A stretch of 64,000 bases of DNA from Nymphaea colorata (taxonomy: Eukaryota > Streptophyta > Magnoliopsida > Nymphaeales > Nymphaeaceae): the NCBI RefSeq assembly GCF_008831285.2, contig NC_045148.1:4900001-4964000 (forward strand), given 5' to 3'. Under the pieces are notes generated by a model. That model searched no databases. It saw nothing but the letters and a program-made list of their open reading frames with translations, and was not told the DNA's origin. A program made the translations under genes and the position numbers. This document shows positions 48,850 to 59,924 of this stretch, piece after piece; within the stretch, counting starts at the first letter, position 1; each line of letters begins with the position of its first letter.

Positions 48850-49573
48850 GTTTGAACCTAGAAGTTATTATCAGGAACTATAATGAATGTCATCGCCTCC
48901 TTTGATGAGCAGGTTCTCTCAGAGCTGAGTTTTCTTTTTTCTTTTTAGTTGTTTCTTCATATGGTTGATTAAATTTATAGAAAAACTAGGTTTTTGATTT
49001 GCATCATTAAATATTACTAGAATTTGGATATTTTGGATCCAAAATACAGCTATTTATATTTTCGATTAGCTAATTAGTGAAATTGATTTTCAGATAATTA
49101 GATTCGGATATGAAATTGGATTTCAGTTTATTAGATTCAAATATAAACTCAAATTCATATTCGGATTGGATTAAACAAAAACTGTAAAAAATTAGAGTCA
49201 GATTGGATTCAGATATGTTGTGGAATAATTTTTATTTGAATTCAAATCCAACCCCGAACCCGATTATGTAAATATCTTATAAGTCGGATATGGTAAATGA
49301 TATATTCGATCCGAACCCAATCGGTTGACATCCCTAGTCCTTGCCTTCTTAGCCAATCTGGCTGGACTCCAGGAGCATCCCTGGACTACTATATTCCAAA
49401 ACCAATTTATTTTGCCTTGATCTATGCTTTAAAACCCACAATGACCGAATTCTGACCAAAAGAACTTCAATTTCATCTTGGACAGAGCCAAGATAACACA
49501 GATTTCAGTTTGGCCGTCACATCGAGTTCCAACTTTCAAGCACTAAGCCTGTTGCACATAAAACTTGATCTTT
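48850..49573. other. Intergenic AT-rich repeat DNA
   Basis: No gene. 49000-49336 is the 'GGATTCAAAT/TCCGAACCC' type of dispersed repeat ending in TTGACATCCCTA, the same end as the element at 57763-58164; its left end is not clear. Confidence 0.45.
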
Positions 49574-49742
49574 AAGAGGTTGTTTGGCAATGAGAATAGT
49601 TTGGTACTGTTCCATGAATTTACTTAAAAAATTGGAGCAAATTAAAAATCAATTTATTACAGTATTTGATGAATCTACCCAATTTTTTTAGGGTAATTTT
49701 ATAGAATAGTAACAAACTGCTACTATTGCCAAATAATCCCTA
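49574..49742. mobile_element. Palindromic MITE (TTGTTTGGCAAT type), copy 1
   Basis: Nearly the whole 170 bp folds back on itself. GGTTGTTTGGCAAT...TTTAC at the left matches the reverse complement of GTAATTTTATAGAATAGTAAC...ATTGCCAAATAA at the right, with a centre near the CAATTTATTACAG stretch. No target duplication was seen. Confidence 0.65.
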
Positions 49743-50100
49743 ATGGTCCCCCATCCATATCTAGGGCCCGCAGATAACTTCGGAATAAACTTGATTCTTA
49801 TCCTATTTGGTTCAAACCAAAATAGAATAATATCCTAATCTAAATTTAACCCAAAATTCATTTGAAATCCAAAAATCTATAATCAACCGAAAATCTGAGC
49901 ATGTATCTTAAATCGTATCTAAAGCCAAACTTATTGCAAGCCAAAATCCATATCCAAACTCAAATCCATACATGTTAGAAATCAAAAAACATATCTATAC
50001 CCCAGAACAAATCTTAGCCAATACCTTCACCCTCTTCCTCAAGCTTCCTACTTTCGAGGGCCATCGACAGATGACCCTAAGCTAAGTTCTCATCTGTATT

Positions 50101-50262
50101 GGATTGTTGGGTTACAATAACACAGTGTTACTGTCCTATGAATGTGCCCAAAAATTGAGAGAGATTAATAAGACACTCGTGACAGTGTTTTATGAATCTG
50201 CCCTATTTTTTGGGACACATTCATGAGACAATAACAATATGTTACTGTTGCTGGACAGCTCC
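50101..50262. mobile_element. Palindromic MITE, copy 2
   Basis: The left arm GTTACTGTCCTATGAATGTG pairs with the right arm CACATTCATGAGACAATAAC. Outer GGATTGTTGGGTTACAAT pairs loosely with GTTGCTGGACAGCTCC. Same design as copy 1. A partial related piece lies at about 56815-56890. Confidence 0.55.
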
Positions 50263-51383
50263 TATGGGTTCATTAGGGATATTCGCTCCGACAGAACACA
50301 TGTAACAGATTCACCAACGAGCCAAGATGGTGACCTGGATGTTTGATATCAATGTCTTGCATGTTAATGAGATATGTCATAACCATTGTCAGACTTGACG
50401 GAAATTAGTTAGCAGCAAACCACATATCAAAGAGTTTGTTGGAATTTGGCTTACTTTGTTAATTTATTTGTTTTGCTTTTTCTTTATATTTTTCTTACTT
50501 TTGAATCAAATAACTTTTTCTTTTCTGATATTTTAAGACACTTCCTAAACTTTCTTTCTCCTGTTTGACAAACTTGATGCGATGAATAGGTTTTCTTGGG
50601 TCCTTATAAGATCGACCAATGAATACAAAGAAGAGAAAGAAAATAAAATGGATCAGGAGAAATAAACTGATCTTTAACTGATTATAGATTAAGAAAAATA
50701 TGAAAAGGGAAACAAAATAAACAAGAGAGAAAGCCAAAATTCCTAACATTCCATGACCTTTTACAAGTGGAATAGTTTAAACAGAAAAATAGCGGACCAA
50801 TGGGTCTGGATCAAAGTATCTAGATTTGAATTGACTTGAATCCAATTGCATGAATTTATATCCCCCTTCTTGGGTCCTTATATTTTGAGATAGGAAAAAG
50901 GATCCAAATAAATAGATGTATGTAATTCAAATTCAAAAGAATTGCCAGCTCAAGATCCGCTGTAAGTCTGGTCTGGTCCACTTTGTGTCACACAGAAAGA
51001 GAGAGAGAGGGAGAGAGACAGTAGATCAAAATACTGAGTATCTCGGCAATTCCAATGAATTTGCTTCAAAATTAACAGACATTCTTTTCTCCAAATATCA
51101 AGGAGATTCTGATCTACTACTGCTTTCTAAATCTTGTTGGTCACTGCTAAAACAATTAGTCAAATTAACTACGACCTACGTAATAGAGAGAACTCACTTG
51201 TCTTGTTTGAAAAAATATCATATATATGATTCAGAAAAAGGAAATTGACTCTTAAAGTGTAATGCAAAACATAACAAGTCAAAAAAAGATGAGCTTTAAT
51301 TAATAAAAAAACAATTAAGATATTTTAATTAACTGTCAATAGATTTCACAACATAATATTTCATCTTATTGATCATATCTCAT

Positions 51384-51411
51384 TAAGGAAGAGAGAGAGA
51401 GAGAGAGAGAG
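51384..51411. repeat. (GA)n microsatellite
   Basis: GA run at the same relative place as the GA runs near 57145, 58600, 61735 and 62365 in the repeated block to the right. Confidence 0.85.
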
Positions 51412-52101
51412 ATGTTGCACGAAAGAGAATATGAGGGCGGTTTTAAATTTGTAAAATAGAATGTCAAGCAGAAAATATAGATTTATGGTAGAGGTATCAA
51501 TATCATACAAAAATCAATATTAAATTAAGGGCATATATATAGTGCGTGGTAGAAATTAATATGTCTTCAATGAAGCAATCCATTGACCTTTAGAAAGAGC
51601 AGAACAGAAAAATACACTTCCAAACATAAAAGCAAGATAATAATTAATGCAATTTGGCAATACAAATAAAAAACAATGAATCAAAATTAAAAAGCACAAT
51701 AGCTAGTATAAACAAACAAACAGTGATCGGTCGCCCTAACAGAAAAAGCAAGTTCTTTGTCTATGACAAATAGATCAGCTAATATTCCTCCTAATTAGGA
51801 AAAGTAACTGCACTAATGCAGGCAAAACTGGAAAACTTGAGCAAGAAAAGATACAAGACCGAGGCAAGAAACAGCAAATGACAACATAAATGATCATTTT
51901 TTCCTTCACAAGAAAGGAATGACATTTTATTGAAAAAGAGAGAAAACCAGCCAGAAGGTAAGACATTTATTATAGGTTCATGAAAACTTGACGCAGGACA
52001 CCCCACCATTGACGACACAACATGAAGAAAATGGCGGGGGAGGAACAAAGGGAAAAGACACAGAAGCACTCAAGACTGCAGTTGAAGAGCCATCCTGATG
52101 A

Positions 52102-53001
52102 TCAGAAAGGTGCCATCTTAAACGTAGGCGTAGCATTTGCTTCTTGTTCGGAGGTGACACCAAAGAGGATGCTCTCCTTCTTCTCCAGCAAGGGGCAGTC
52201 TGGTTTCAACGTCTTCATATACATGCGCCTTTTGATCTCCATGAACATTCGTAGTGCTAGCAGACTGTCAGATGCCGCTCCATGAGGAGGCATGTCTTCC
52301 CTCCACACGTTAAGTGATCGGGCCGAGACTTCGATCGTCCCATTATCGGCCACTGGGTCGAAACCGAGCACTGCAGCCATGTCATAGAACACTGGGAAGT
52401 AAGTATGGAGATGCCTAAAGAATTGCTCGCGCTCAAGGTGCACGCCTGGAGTGTTCTGCAACCCAAACCTTAGCAGCGCCATGAAGTCCAGCCCACCTTT
52501 GAAGGTCACCCAACTGATGCTGTCATTTTGGACAATACAGGTGTTGATGAGCAAGTCGAACATGACTTTCAGATCGATCCCTTGCCTCCTCAGCTGCTCA
52601 GAATTGACGCCACCACAGAACTCCTCCAAGAAGCTCTCCTCCCTTTCAGAATAAGCTCTTTCTTCTAGTGGCATGAGGTTGAACTCCCATATGCAGGGCC
52701 TCTTGGTATTCCAGCAACGTGGCAAGTCCCCTTGTCTGTTACATAAGGCAAACCCCACCTTCACAATGTTCTTGAACCTATCGGTCGTCTGCGCGAGCGC
52801 CGAGTAGTTGGCGTCCGAGTCGCCCCAGGCGTTTGTTGCAGGGATTCTTTCTTGGCATAGCAGAAGACGGGTGGAAAGGGAGACAGTTTTGTAGCCGGCG
52901 ATGATGGCCCTCTCCCACATGAAGGAGAACTCCTTCACGAAATTTTCTTTCCATACTTGTTTGGTGATGACGCTGTTGTTGGACATGGCAGCTGAATGCA
53001 T
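52102..53001 (-). CDS. CAF1/POP2-family (CCR4-NOT deadenylase-like) protein, likely catalytically inactive
   Basis: CAF1 proteins are DEDD 3'-5' exonucleases that shorten mRNA poly(A) tails in the CCR4-NOT complex. This single-exon frame shows the family from end to end: VWKENFVKEF, IVKVGFALCNRQGDLP, KRPCIWEFNL, RRQGID, SWVTFKGGLDF, TYFPVFYDM, HGAASDSLLA. Numbering from the longest frame (Met at 53094), the third and fourth catalytic Asp (203 in GGLDF, 276 in ASDSLL) and His271 are kept. The first motif MDTEFPG is replaced by LSTRLLL, losing the metal-binding Asp and Glu. The frame is otherwise open. A TATA box at 53061-53067 lies inside the longest frame, so I start at the first Met below it, 53001 (299 aa); 52986 (294 aa, MSNNSV) is equally possible. 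Plant CAF1 genes are usually intron-less, as here. It may be a pseudoenzyme that still binds NOT1, or a gene in early decay. Confidence 0.85.
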   Translation of the reverse strand: MHSAAMSNNSVITKQVWKENFVKEFSFMWERAIIAGYKTVSLSTRLLLCQERIPATNAWGDSDANYSALAQTTDRFKNIVKVGFALCNRQGDLPRCWNTKRPCIWEFNLMPLEERAYSEREESFLEEFCGGVNSEQLRRQGIDLKVMFDLLINTCIVQNDSISWVTFKGGLDFMALLRFGLQNTPGVHLEREQFFRHLHTYFPVFYDMAAVLGFDPVADNGTIEVSARSLNVWREDMPPHGAASDSLLALRMFMEIKRRMYMKTLKPDCPLLEKKESILFGVTSEQEANATPTFKMAPF

Positions 53002-53060
53002 TCGAGCAAGAAAGGAGAGGATGCTGTGGATATGCTCAATTGCAATAGAGATGTTGGTTC

Positions 53061-53067
53061 TTATATA
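53061..53067 (-). promoter_or_regulatory. TATA box of the CAF1-like gene
   Basis: TATATAA on the minus strand, about 60 bases upstream of the chosen ATG, leaving a leader of roughly 30 bases. A pyrimidine-rich CT run (minus strand of 53174-53211) lies just upstream, as in many plant promoters. Confidence 0.6.
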
Positions 53068-53167
53068 ACCTCTCTCGGTTGTGACTGGAAGCATAATTTA
53101 GATAGTGAACCTTTTTTTGAAGAGGGAGATGGAAGGTAAGAGAGAGGTGTGGAGACAAGAGAGAGAG

Positions 53168-53173
<6 letters not shown>

Positions 53174-53211
<38 letters not shown>
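53174..53211. repeat. (GA)n microsatellite
   Basis: Uninterrupted GA run upstream of the CAF1-like gene. Confidence 0.9.
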
Positions 53212-53213
<2 letters not shown>

Positions 53214-53744
53214 CATGTGAGGTATCACTATAACGGCACATCTTACTTTCTAATCCTGGGTCCAAATTGCCTTGAACAATTTATTTGTTGGGGCCTTTGT
53301 TAAGCATACCAATATTAGTTTATGTAGTAATTTTTAATAAGATGATGACTTATAGATTTTAGATTCGGATATTTCTAGTTGCACAACTGAACGTATCAAT
53401 TGCAAAAACTCATGCCATGCTATTGACAGGTTGTAATATTCTGATATATTAACATAGTGCAGAATGTAAATCATTTCTAATGCCATGTTCACTTTGCATC
53501 ATCAATTGAACATAGCAAATGCAAAATAAATCTTGCTATTGTTAAACTTTGTCAATGGAACTTGATTTGGGGTTTGGGTTCAATTAGTATGACTAACCTT
53601 AACAAGTTGCATATGTGATAATATATCCAACATTTTGAAATTACTTTGTCTTTAAAAATAAGCACTTGTTGTTACATATGGCAAGATGTTCTTGAAATAT
53701 TGATCTTACTATCTAAGGCAACTCTTTCATTTGAGGAGGAGACT

Positions 53745-54520
53745 AGTTTGTGCTATTAATGTAATGGTAGAAGAATTTAGCTTGCGTATTGGACTCAACC
53801 TCTACTTAATATACTTTTGACTACTAGAAATGCGTGACATAATACTGTCACCAAATATGGTTAGAGTTTGTTTTGTCTCCATTTACCCTTTTTTTGCTTG
53901 TATATATCATATACTTTTCAAATCACAATAACTGAATTATTCTTTTCCATATTTTACATGTTAAAGTTAAGGATACATGACAAAATAAAACAATAGTGGT
54001 ATGAATGCTATTTTAAGGGGAACATTCTAATAGTGGCGAAATCACTGCCAATGCACCTCATGTGAATGCCATTTCATTGTATACCTTAAATAAAACAACA
54101 TATTCATTTTTGTAGTACTGTTTCCATTAATTAAAAAGTCGCTTCACAAAGTCGTGTGAGCAAGAAAAGAAATTATCTTGCGGTATTTGTGTTATGGTAA
54201 AATAATTTACTTTGCCTATTGGACCCAACCTCTACTTAACTAGTGTGCCTTTAAATTCCAATAACATGAAATAATACTTTTGTCATCAAGTATGGTTTGA
54301 GTTTGATTATTCTCTATTTACCATGTTTTTACCTACATATATATCATATAATTTCAAAATCACCATAAGTGAAGGCCTTTTTATTAAAAAAAAATTTATC
54401 GGTATCTTAAAGTTATGGATGCAAGTCAAAACAAAAGTAGCACGAATGTCATATAAAGGTTAATTTTAATATTGTTGAAAGTATTGTTAATGCACATATA
54501 TGGATACCATTGATGCTAAT
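53745..54520. repeat. Degenerate two-copy tandem repeat, period 430 bp
   Basis: GTATTGGACTCAACCTCTACTTAA at about 53787 recurs at about 54217 with few changes. Similarity continues through TATGGTT(A/T)GAGTTTG, TATATATCATATA, CAAATCAC(A/C)ATAA, AAAACAA(A/T)AGT and TAATGCAC. No coding sequence. Confidence 0.7.
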
Positions 54521-55904
54521 GAAATACAGTTAAAAATTAGTCGTGAATTCATAAAAATCAAAGAAGAAAGTGTTTCACACAAAAATGAAATGCAATGGTA
54601 CTATGCTCCAATGGCATCTTTCTCTTTTATGCCTTAATTTTGTGGAATTTAAATGTGAAGACAATAGTACAATAGTGGTCCTAATAAATGCATCACTGGG
54701 AATTTTATAAGTATGGGCTAATTCACATCAAATTACGCAGAAATCGAATGAATACCAGTCTAAAAATTGAATGAAACTCAAATGAATATTTTCGACTAGT
54801 TGTAGGTACAACATACTTATGGTTGAATAGTTGATTTTTTTTTTTCAAGGAAATGCTCCCAACTTTTATTGATATAACAACAACAAAATTATTTCAACAA
54901 CCTGAATTTATATATTTGTAATTCAGAATGTCAAATGAAATACTTTCCCAGCATGTTCTATTCCCCCTTCAAAGTTTGAGTACCTTTTTAAAAAAAATTT
55001 AAGCCACCATTTATAGAAAAGTACATATATGAGTACATACCAGGTTGGTTAGAAAAATGAAAACACACTCTCTAACGAAACATCCAGATATGCTAACAAC
55101 ATCAAATTGAAAGATGTTGGTGTCCCTAATAGCCTGGAATAGAGACGAGCAAGACAAATTAACGCAAACTATGAATGGGGGCGACTATAAAACAATAGTA
55201 AATTTACTAATTCTCCATGAACTATCGTGCATCTAACAACGTGAAAGCTTACTATCCGATTCAGTTAGTTGATTTCCAAACAAAAAAATACATGTTTCGT
55301 AATATTAAAATCAATTTTCATAAAATGAAGAATGAGATTAATTTTGTTTGAAGAAAATAACAATAAACAGATTGCATATAATAAGAGGTAGGCTTGAAAC
55401 ATAAAATCTACCCTATAATATCTGGGACCAAATGGGTGCAAGGGGTAGTCCAAAAATATGGTCAGATGTATATATTTATGTGATTTAGGCATTTGGGCCG
55501 GTTCGGTTTATTTATGTATAACTATTCGTACCATTGCTAAACAAAGTAGTTACCAAGTGTGGTTCAGCATTTCATGTTCTTATGGACTTTAATTGGATTT
55601 GGATTTATAATAATTTATCTACCCTTGACTAAGCCAATTACTTATATTAAAACTTTTTTACCTAAGCCATATACAGAGGTCACTATAATAGGGTATGAGT
55701 ACTTATGAAGTGGTAATTACCTCACGTTGTATGAGTGTGCATGTGATACTGTCAAATGGCAAGAGTGTGTTGACAAGAGTATATGAATTCATTGGGTGGA
55801 CAATTAACCTTGCTCCAAAAAATAGCAGAGGTGAGAGACATTCCCAAGTAAAATAATGAAAATTAATTTCATACAGTTGTTAAAGAAGACTTACCATTAC
55901 TTCC
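54521..55904. other. Intergenic, nothing recognised
   Basis: AT-rich; the only frames (for example 55265-55492 minus) are short and lack motifs. Confidence 0.45.
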
Positions 55905-56685
55905 TTTTTTTGTATACATAAATTATGGGCATTAGCTTTTATGAAAACACACATCCAAACCCACATTTCTAATTAATTTCATAATGTTTTTTTAACTTTA
56001 ACAAAGCAACTTGTTCTAACTTTGATAAGAAGAAAGAAAAAACTTTACGCTTGCTGCTATTGCTTTTTAAATGGAAATGGGATGAAAAATGTGGCTGGTT
56101 GCTATGTAAACACAAATCATGCAATTAAATGGAGATTAATCAACACAGGGGCATGCAGGTCACACTACTATATATCCATGCTTCTAAACCAACTTGCAAC
56201 CACCTAGCACCTAAAAATAACTTCAAGTTCAAAATAAGACATGTTTCAGTTTAGAGCTTGCGTCGAGTTCAAACTTACAAGCACATTACAAAGAAAACTG
56301 GATCCATGGTCCTGCCCGTCCATATGTAGGTTCATCTAACGACTTAGAGACAATCCACCTTTTGTCCAATTTGGTTCAAGCCAAATCGATAGTCGGTCCA
56401 AATTCACGTTTAAGAAAAAGTTGATTACAAATCAAATAATTATAGGCAACATGAAATACATCTATACCCAAATCTAGATCCACACATAAACCCAAACTTA
56501 CTCAAAACCCAAATCCATATCCAAACTCATATCCAAATGAAAACAAGAACAAAATCGATCTACAAGTAACTTCATATTCAAACTGAAGAAAAAGCCTACC
56601 CAAGTCCTTGACCCTCTCACTCACGGGCTAGTTAGTGGGGGCATCAATGGTGGTGACCTTGCCTCGATCACCATCCATCTGTATG

Positions 56686-56890
56686 CACTACAAAAAGTTT
56701 AGTTGGTTGCTTCCGGACAACGTCCGGGAAGGTCAGTCTTCACGGACGGACATCGGTAAAAGTTGACCTTTGCCAACGGACATCCTGCCACACGTTGGCG
56801 AAAGCATGATTTTTTTTAGACATGTAACATATTTATGGAGTCCTGTGTCATAGTGTTCTATGAATCTATCCAATTTTTTAGCAGAATCAC
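56686..56890. mobile_element. Possible CACTA-type transposon end fragment
   Basis: Begins CACTACAAAAAG followed by a hairpin-prone CCGGACAACGTCCGG and GGACGGACATCGG words, like ends of plant CACTA elements. It interrupts unit 1 relative to unit 2. The opposite end was not found, so the right limit is a guess. Confidence 0.35.
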
Positions 56891-57762
56891 TATATAAGGG
56901 TGTTATATCAGGATTCTCCAATCCGAGAGACAAGATAGGGATCCAGTTGATCTCAATGTCTTGCATGTCGATGAGTTTTGTCACGACTACAGCTGGGCCT
57001 ACAGCTAAGCATATCATGTCACAACTGTGAAAGAAATGAAAATGAACTTTAATGAATAATAAATAATTCAAATTCATTGTAATTAACTGTTCAAAGGATT
57101 TTACAACCTAATATTTCACTTGATTAATCTTTTTATTTGGTTGAGGGAGGCAGAGAGAGTTGTCCTCCATTTAATTTTACTATGTATAAATGAGATAAAT
57201 TTATAGAAACCGACCCATTGATTTTAGCTGAGATCGTCGTCCGAAAATAATAACTAATGCAAATGGTAGTAGAAAGGAACACCAATGAGTCGAAACAAGG
57301 CCGACAACAAAATAAGGTGCTCTTTTTTTTTTTGGAGAAATTTTCTGACTAATATACCCCTAATTAGGAAATGCAACTGAACAACAAAAGTATTTGGACA
57401 AGAAAAGGTTAAAAAAAAAAAGCCAATCGATCAGAGGAAACTTCTGCTTCCATTTCCACCATCCACTTTAGAATCATTTGATTCATTAAAATAGATTGAC
57501 TCTAGAGTGGCTGAGGATTGTTTTAGTAGTGTCTTGTTATGTATGTCAATTTGTTGTTAATATTGATTTTTCATTTATTAGAATTTTCTTAGGTGTAGGT
57601 TCAGTCACAAAGAACCAGCATTTTGGAGTTTGGGAACCAGGTTCGAGTCCTTTTTGCTTAAACAATCAAGCTGGATCAGAAGGTAAACCGAGACTTATTC
57701 CTAAAATTCCTTATCCAAACCCATATCCATAAGAAGAACAAGAATCAAATCTAACTTAACTT

Positions 57763-58164
57763 TAAGGATGTCAATGGATCAGATTCAAATCGAATATACC
57801 CTTACTCGTATCTGGATTTTCGGATTTTCACATATTCAGATTAGAATACAAACAAGAAAGGTCATACTCGAATCCAAAATCCAATAATCTGAATCAGATC
57901 CAAATCCAAAAAAGAATGTTGAACTGAATTTGACTGATTCTCAAAATGTAAGAGCACTGGGTACAACATATTTACTTCAAACTAAGTCTGATCCAAATCC
58001 AAATCCCATTCAATATTGATGTACATCTGAATCTGACTGGATGTTATTTCTTAAACCCGAATCAATCTGATAACTTAATCAGATATTAACATTTTTTTCA
58101 TATCTGATTTTTCCAGAACAGTCAGTCGGATGTCCAATCAAAATTGGATATATTAATATCCCTA
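57763..58164. mobile_element. Short inverted-repeat element, TAGGGATGTCAA type
   Basis: Left end TAAGGATGTCAATGGATC; right end on the minus strand TAGGGATATTAATATATCC. Flanking octamers CTTAACTT (57755-57762) and CCTAAATT (58165-58172) match at 6 of 8 positions, as for an old 8 bp duplication. The interior is AATCCAAATCC-type AT-rich sequence without coding capacity. Related copies lie near 7136-7470 and 49000-49336. Confidence 0.6.
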
Positions 58165-59924
58165 CCTAAATTCATATCTAAACCTCAGAAAATCCTACAC
58201 AATACCTTGACCCCCCTTCCTCAAGCCGTAGTTCAAATGGGGAATCAACAGTGGAACTAGACTTGAGCAACCATCTATATGGGACCATTAGCAATTCCTC
58301 CCAGTAGCATAGTTATAGCAGATTCACCAATAAGTGAGTCAAGATAGTGATCCACTTAATCTCAATGTCTTGCATATATGCTGATGAGTTATGTCATGAC
58401 TACAGCCGGACCTGATGTAGAAATATTATCAGTAGCCGACCACATACTAACCTGAACTGAAGCACATTATGACACAGAAACTTAAAAAAAAAAACTTGAA
58501 GTTTAATTACTAAAAAAAAATAAGATTTTTTTGTTACTATTCAAATAATTTACAACCTAATTTTTCACTAAATAAATCTTTTTATCTGGTCTTGAGAGGG
58601 AGGGAGAGAGAGAGAAAGTTGTTATCCACTGTATTTTACTATATATCTTGAGATAAATCTATAGATATAGATAATTAGAAAGGAAAAAGTTAAAATATTA
58701 TTTACAGGTTTCCGCAAAAAAAGAGGGTGATTATATATATATATATATATATATGCAAAAATATTAGACCAAGTAATATTCATCCTAATCAGGAAAATTA
58801 ACTGAACGACAACTGCATTATTGAAAAAGGCAAAGAATCTTCAAACAACAAAAGGAATAACCCAAACAACATCCACTTCTTGAGTAGGAAACCATAAAAA
58901 ATTGGATGCCATTGAGTAGATCCAATCCTTAATTCATCTCAAGCTGAATTGACTGCCGGCTTGGACATGTATGTATGTATGTATGTATGTTCAGTGCCGG
59001 ATGGGACACATGGAATAATCCACATCCTTGATTGGTTGAGTTCTACAGATAACTGAAAGATATGCTTGTTCCTGCCCATACATATTCGGATCCGTCAGAA
59101 AATTTAAGAATAAGCCAGATAATCCTTGTCCAATTTGGTTCAACCCAAGTCGATATTCGATTCAAAATCTACATTTAACCTAAAATTCATATTTATGAAA
59201 TCCAAAATCTGTAGCCATATCAAAATTCATACCTAAAGTCACAAATCCATAATAATCTGTGGATTGAATTTTACTTGATCAAAAGATTTTGATCCTGCAT
59301 CAATGGCTCCTTAAAGGACCCTTTCAGTCCTCATCTGTCTCGGCATCAGCACAACAAATGCTAATAGATGTTATTCATTCATAAACAAATTAATGAAACT
59401 AAGCAACCATAGTAATTGGAGAATCCTTGCAGGATCCCAAGGAAGGGCTCGAGTGATTCTTGGTCTAAAAGATTGGAGATGATCTGCTATTAAAATGTTG
59501 AAAGAGCCGAATGGAGGTGATTATCGACATGTAGGATCCTCCTTTTCTCTAAACGATATTCATGTTCTTCAGTGCAGACCTTCAAAGGAGGTCATTGGTC
59601 TTCTTCGTAGACTTATCCCACTCAACGCTTTCGATGAGTGGTTGATATAGAAATTATTCCATCTCTGTGGAATATGGCATTGATTGTGTAGGTTTGTTTT
59701 TCCTTTCTTGTATGTATACTATTCTCCATTCCATGCCTTTTTATTTTTTATAGTAACAAAGGCCAGGGAGACCTCTCTTCCCATAGCGATTGCTTCGGAA
59801 AGCAACCACAGTAATTTATCAAATATTGAATAGACAAGATAAGAAAAAAGAAAGAACCAAATTAACCTTCACATATGAATATGGTGAAGGTTACAAAAGA
59901 ATAAGAAAAATCAGCCAGCACTTT

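Larger units (their letters stand above)
55905..59310. repeat. Segmental tandem repeat, unit 1
   Basis: Collinear with unit 2 (59925-63140). Shared landmarks in order: TGTATAC..AAATTATGGGCATTAGC (55910), AACTTGTTCTAACTTTG (56010), TTCATCTAA..AATTTGGTTCAA (56330), GTTGATCTCAATGTCTTGCATG (56950), GA run (57145), a second copy of the same pair (TCTCAATGTCTTGCAT 58360; GA 58600), TTATCCACT..TTTTACTATAT, CATCCACTTCT, TTGGTTGAGTTCTA (59030). No intact gene. The minus-strand frame at 56733-57077 reads GPAVVVTKLIDMQDIEINWIPIL, which recurs as a peptide in the other copies. An extra piece starting CACTACAAAAAG at 56686 is absent from unit 2. Confidence 0.7.

Noticed and set aside
53002-53094. N-terminal extension of the CAF1-like frame
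   Set aside because: It contains the TATA box and lacks family similarity, so it is promoter or leader rather than protein.
54104-54116. Opposite CACTA end (TTTTTGTAGTA) for the fragment at 56686
   Set aside because: The last bases do not match TAGTG, and no inverted subterminal similarity links the two places.
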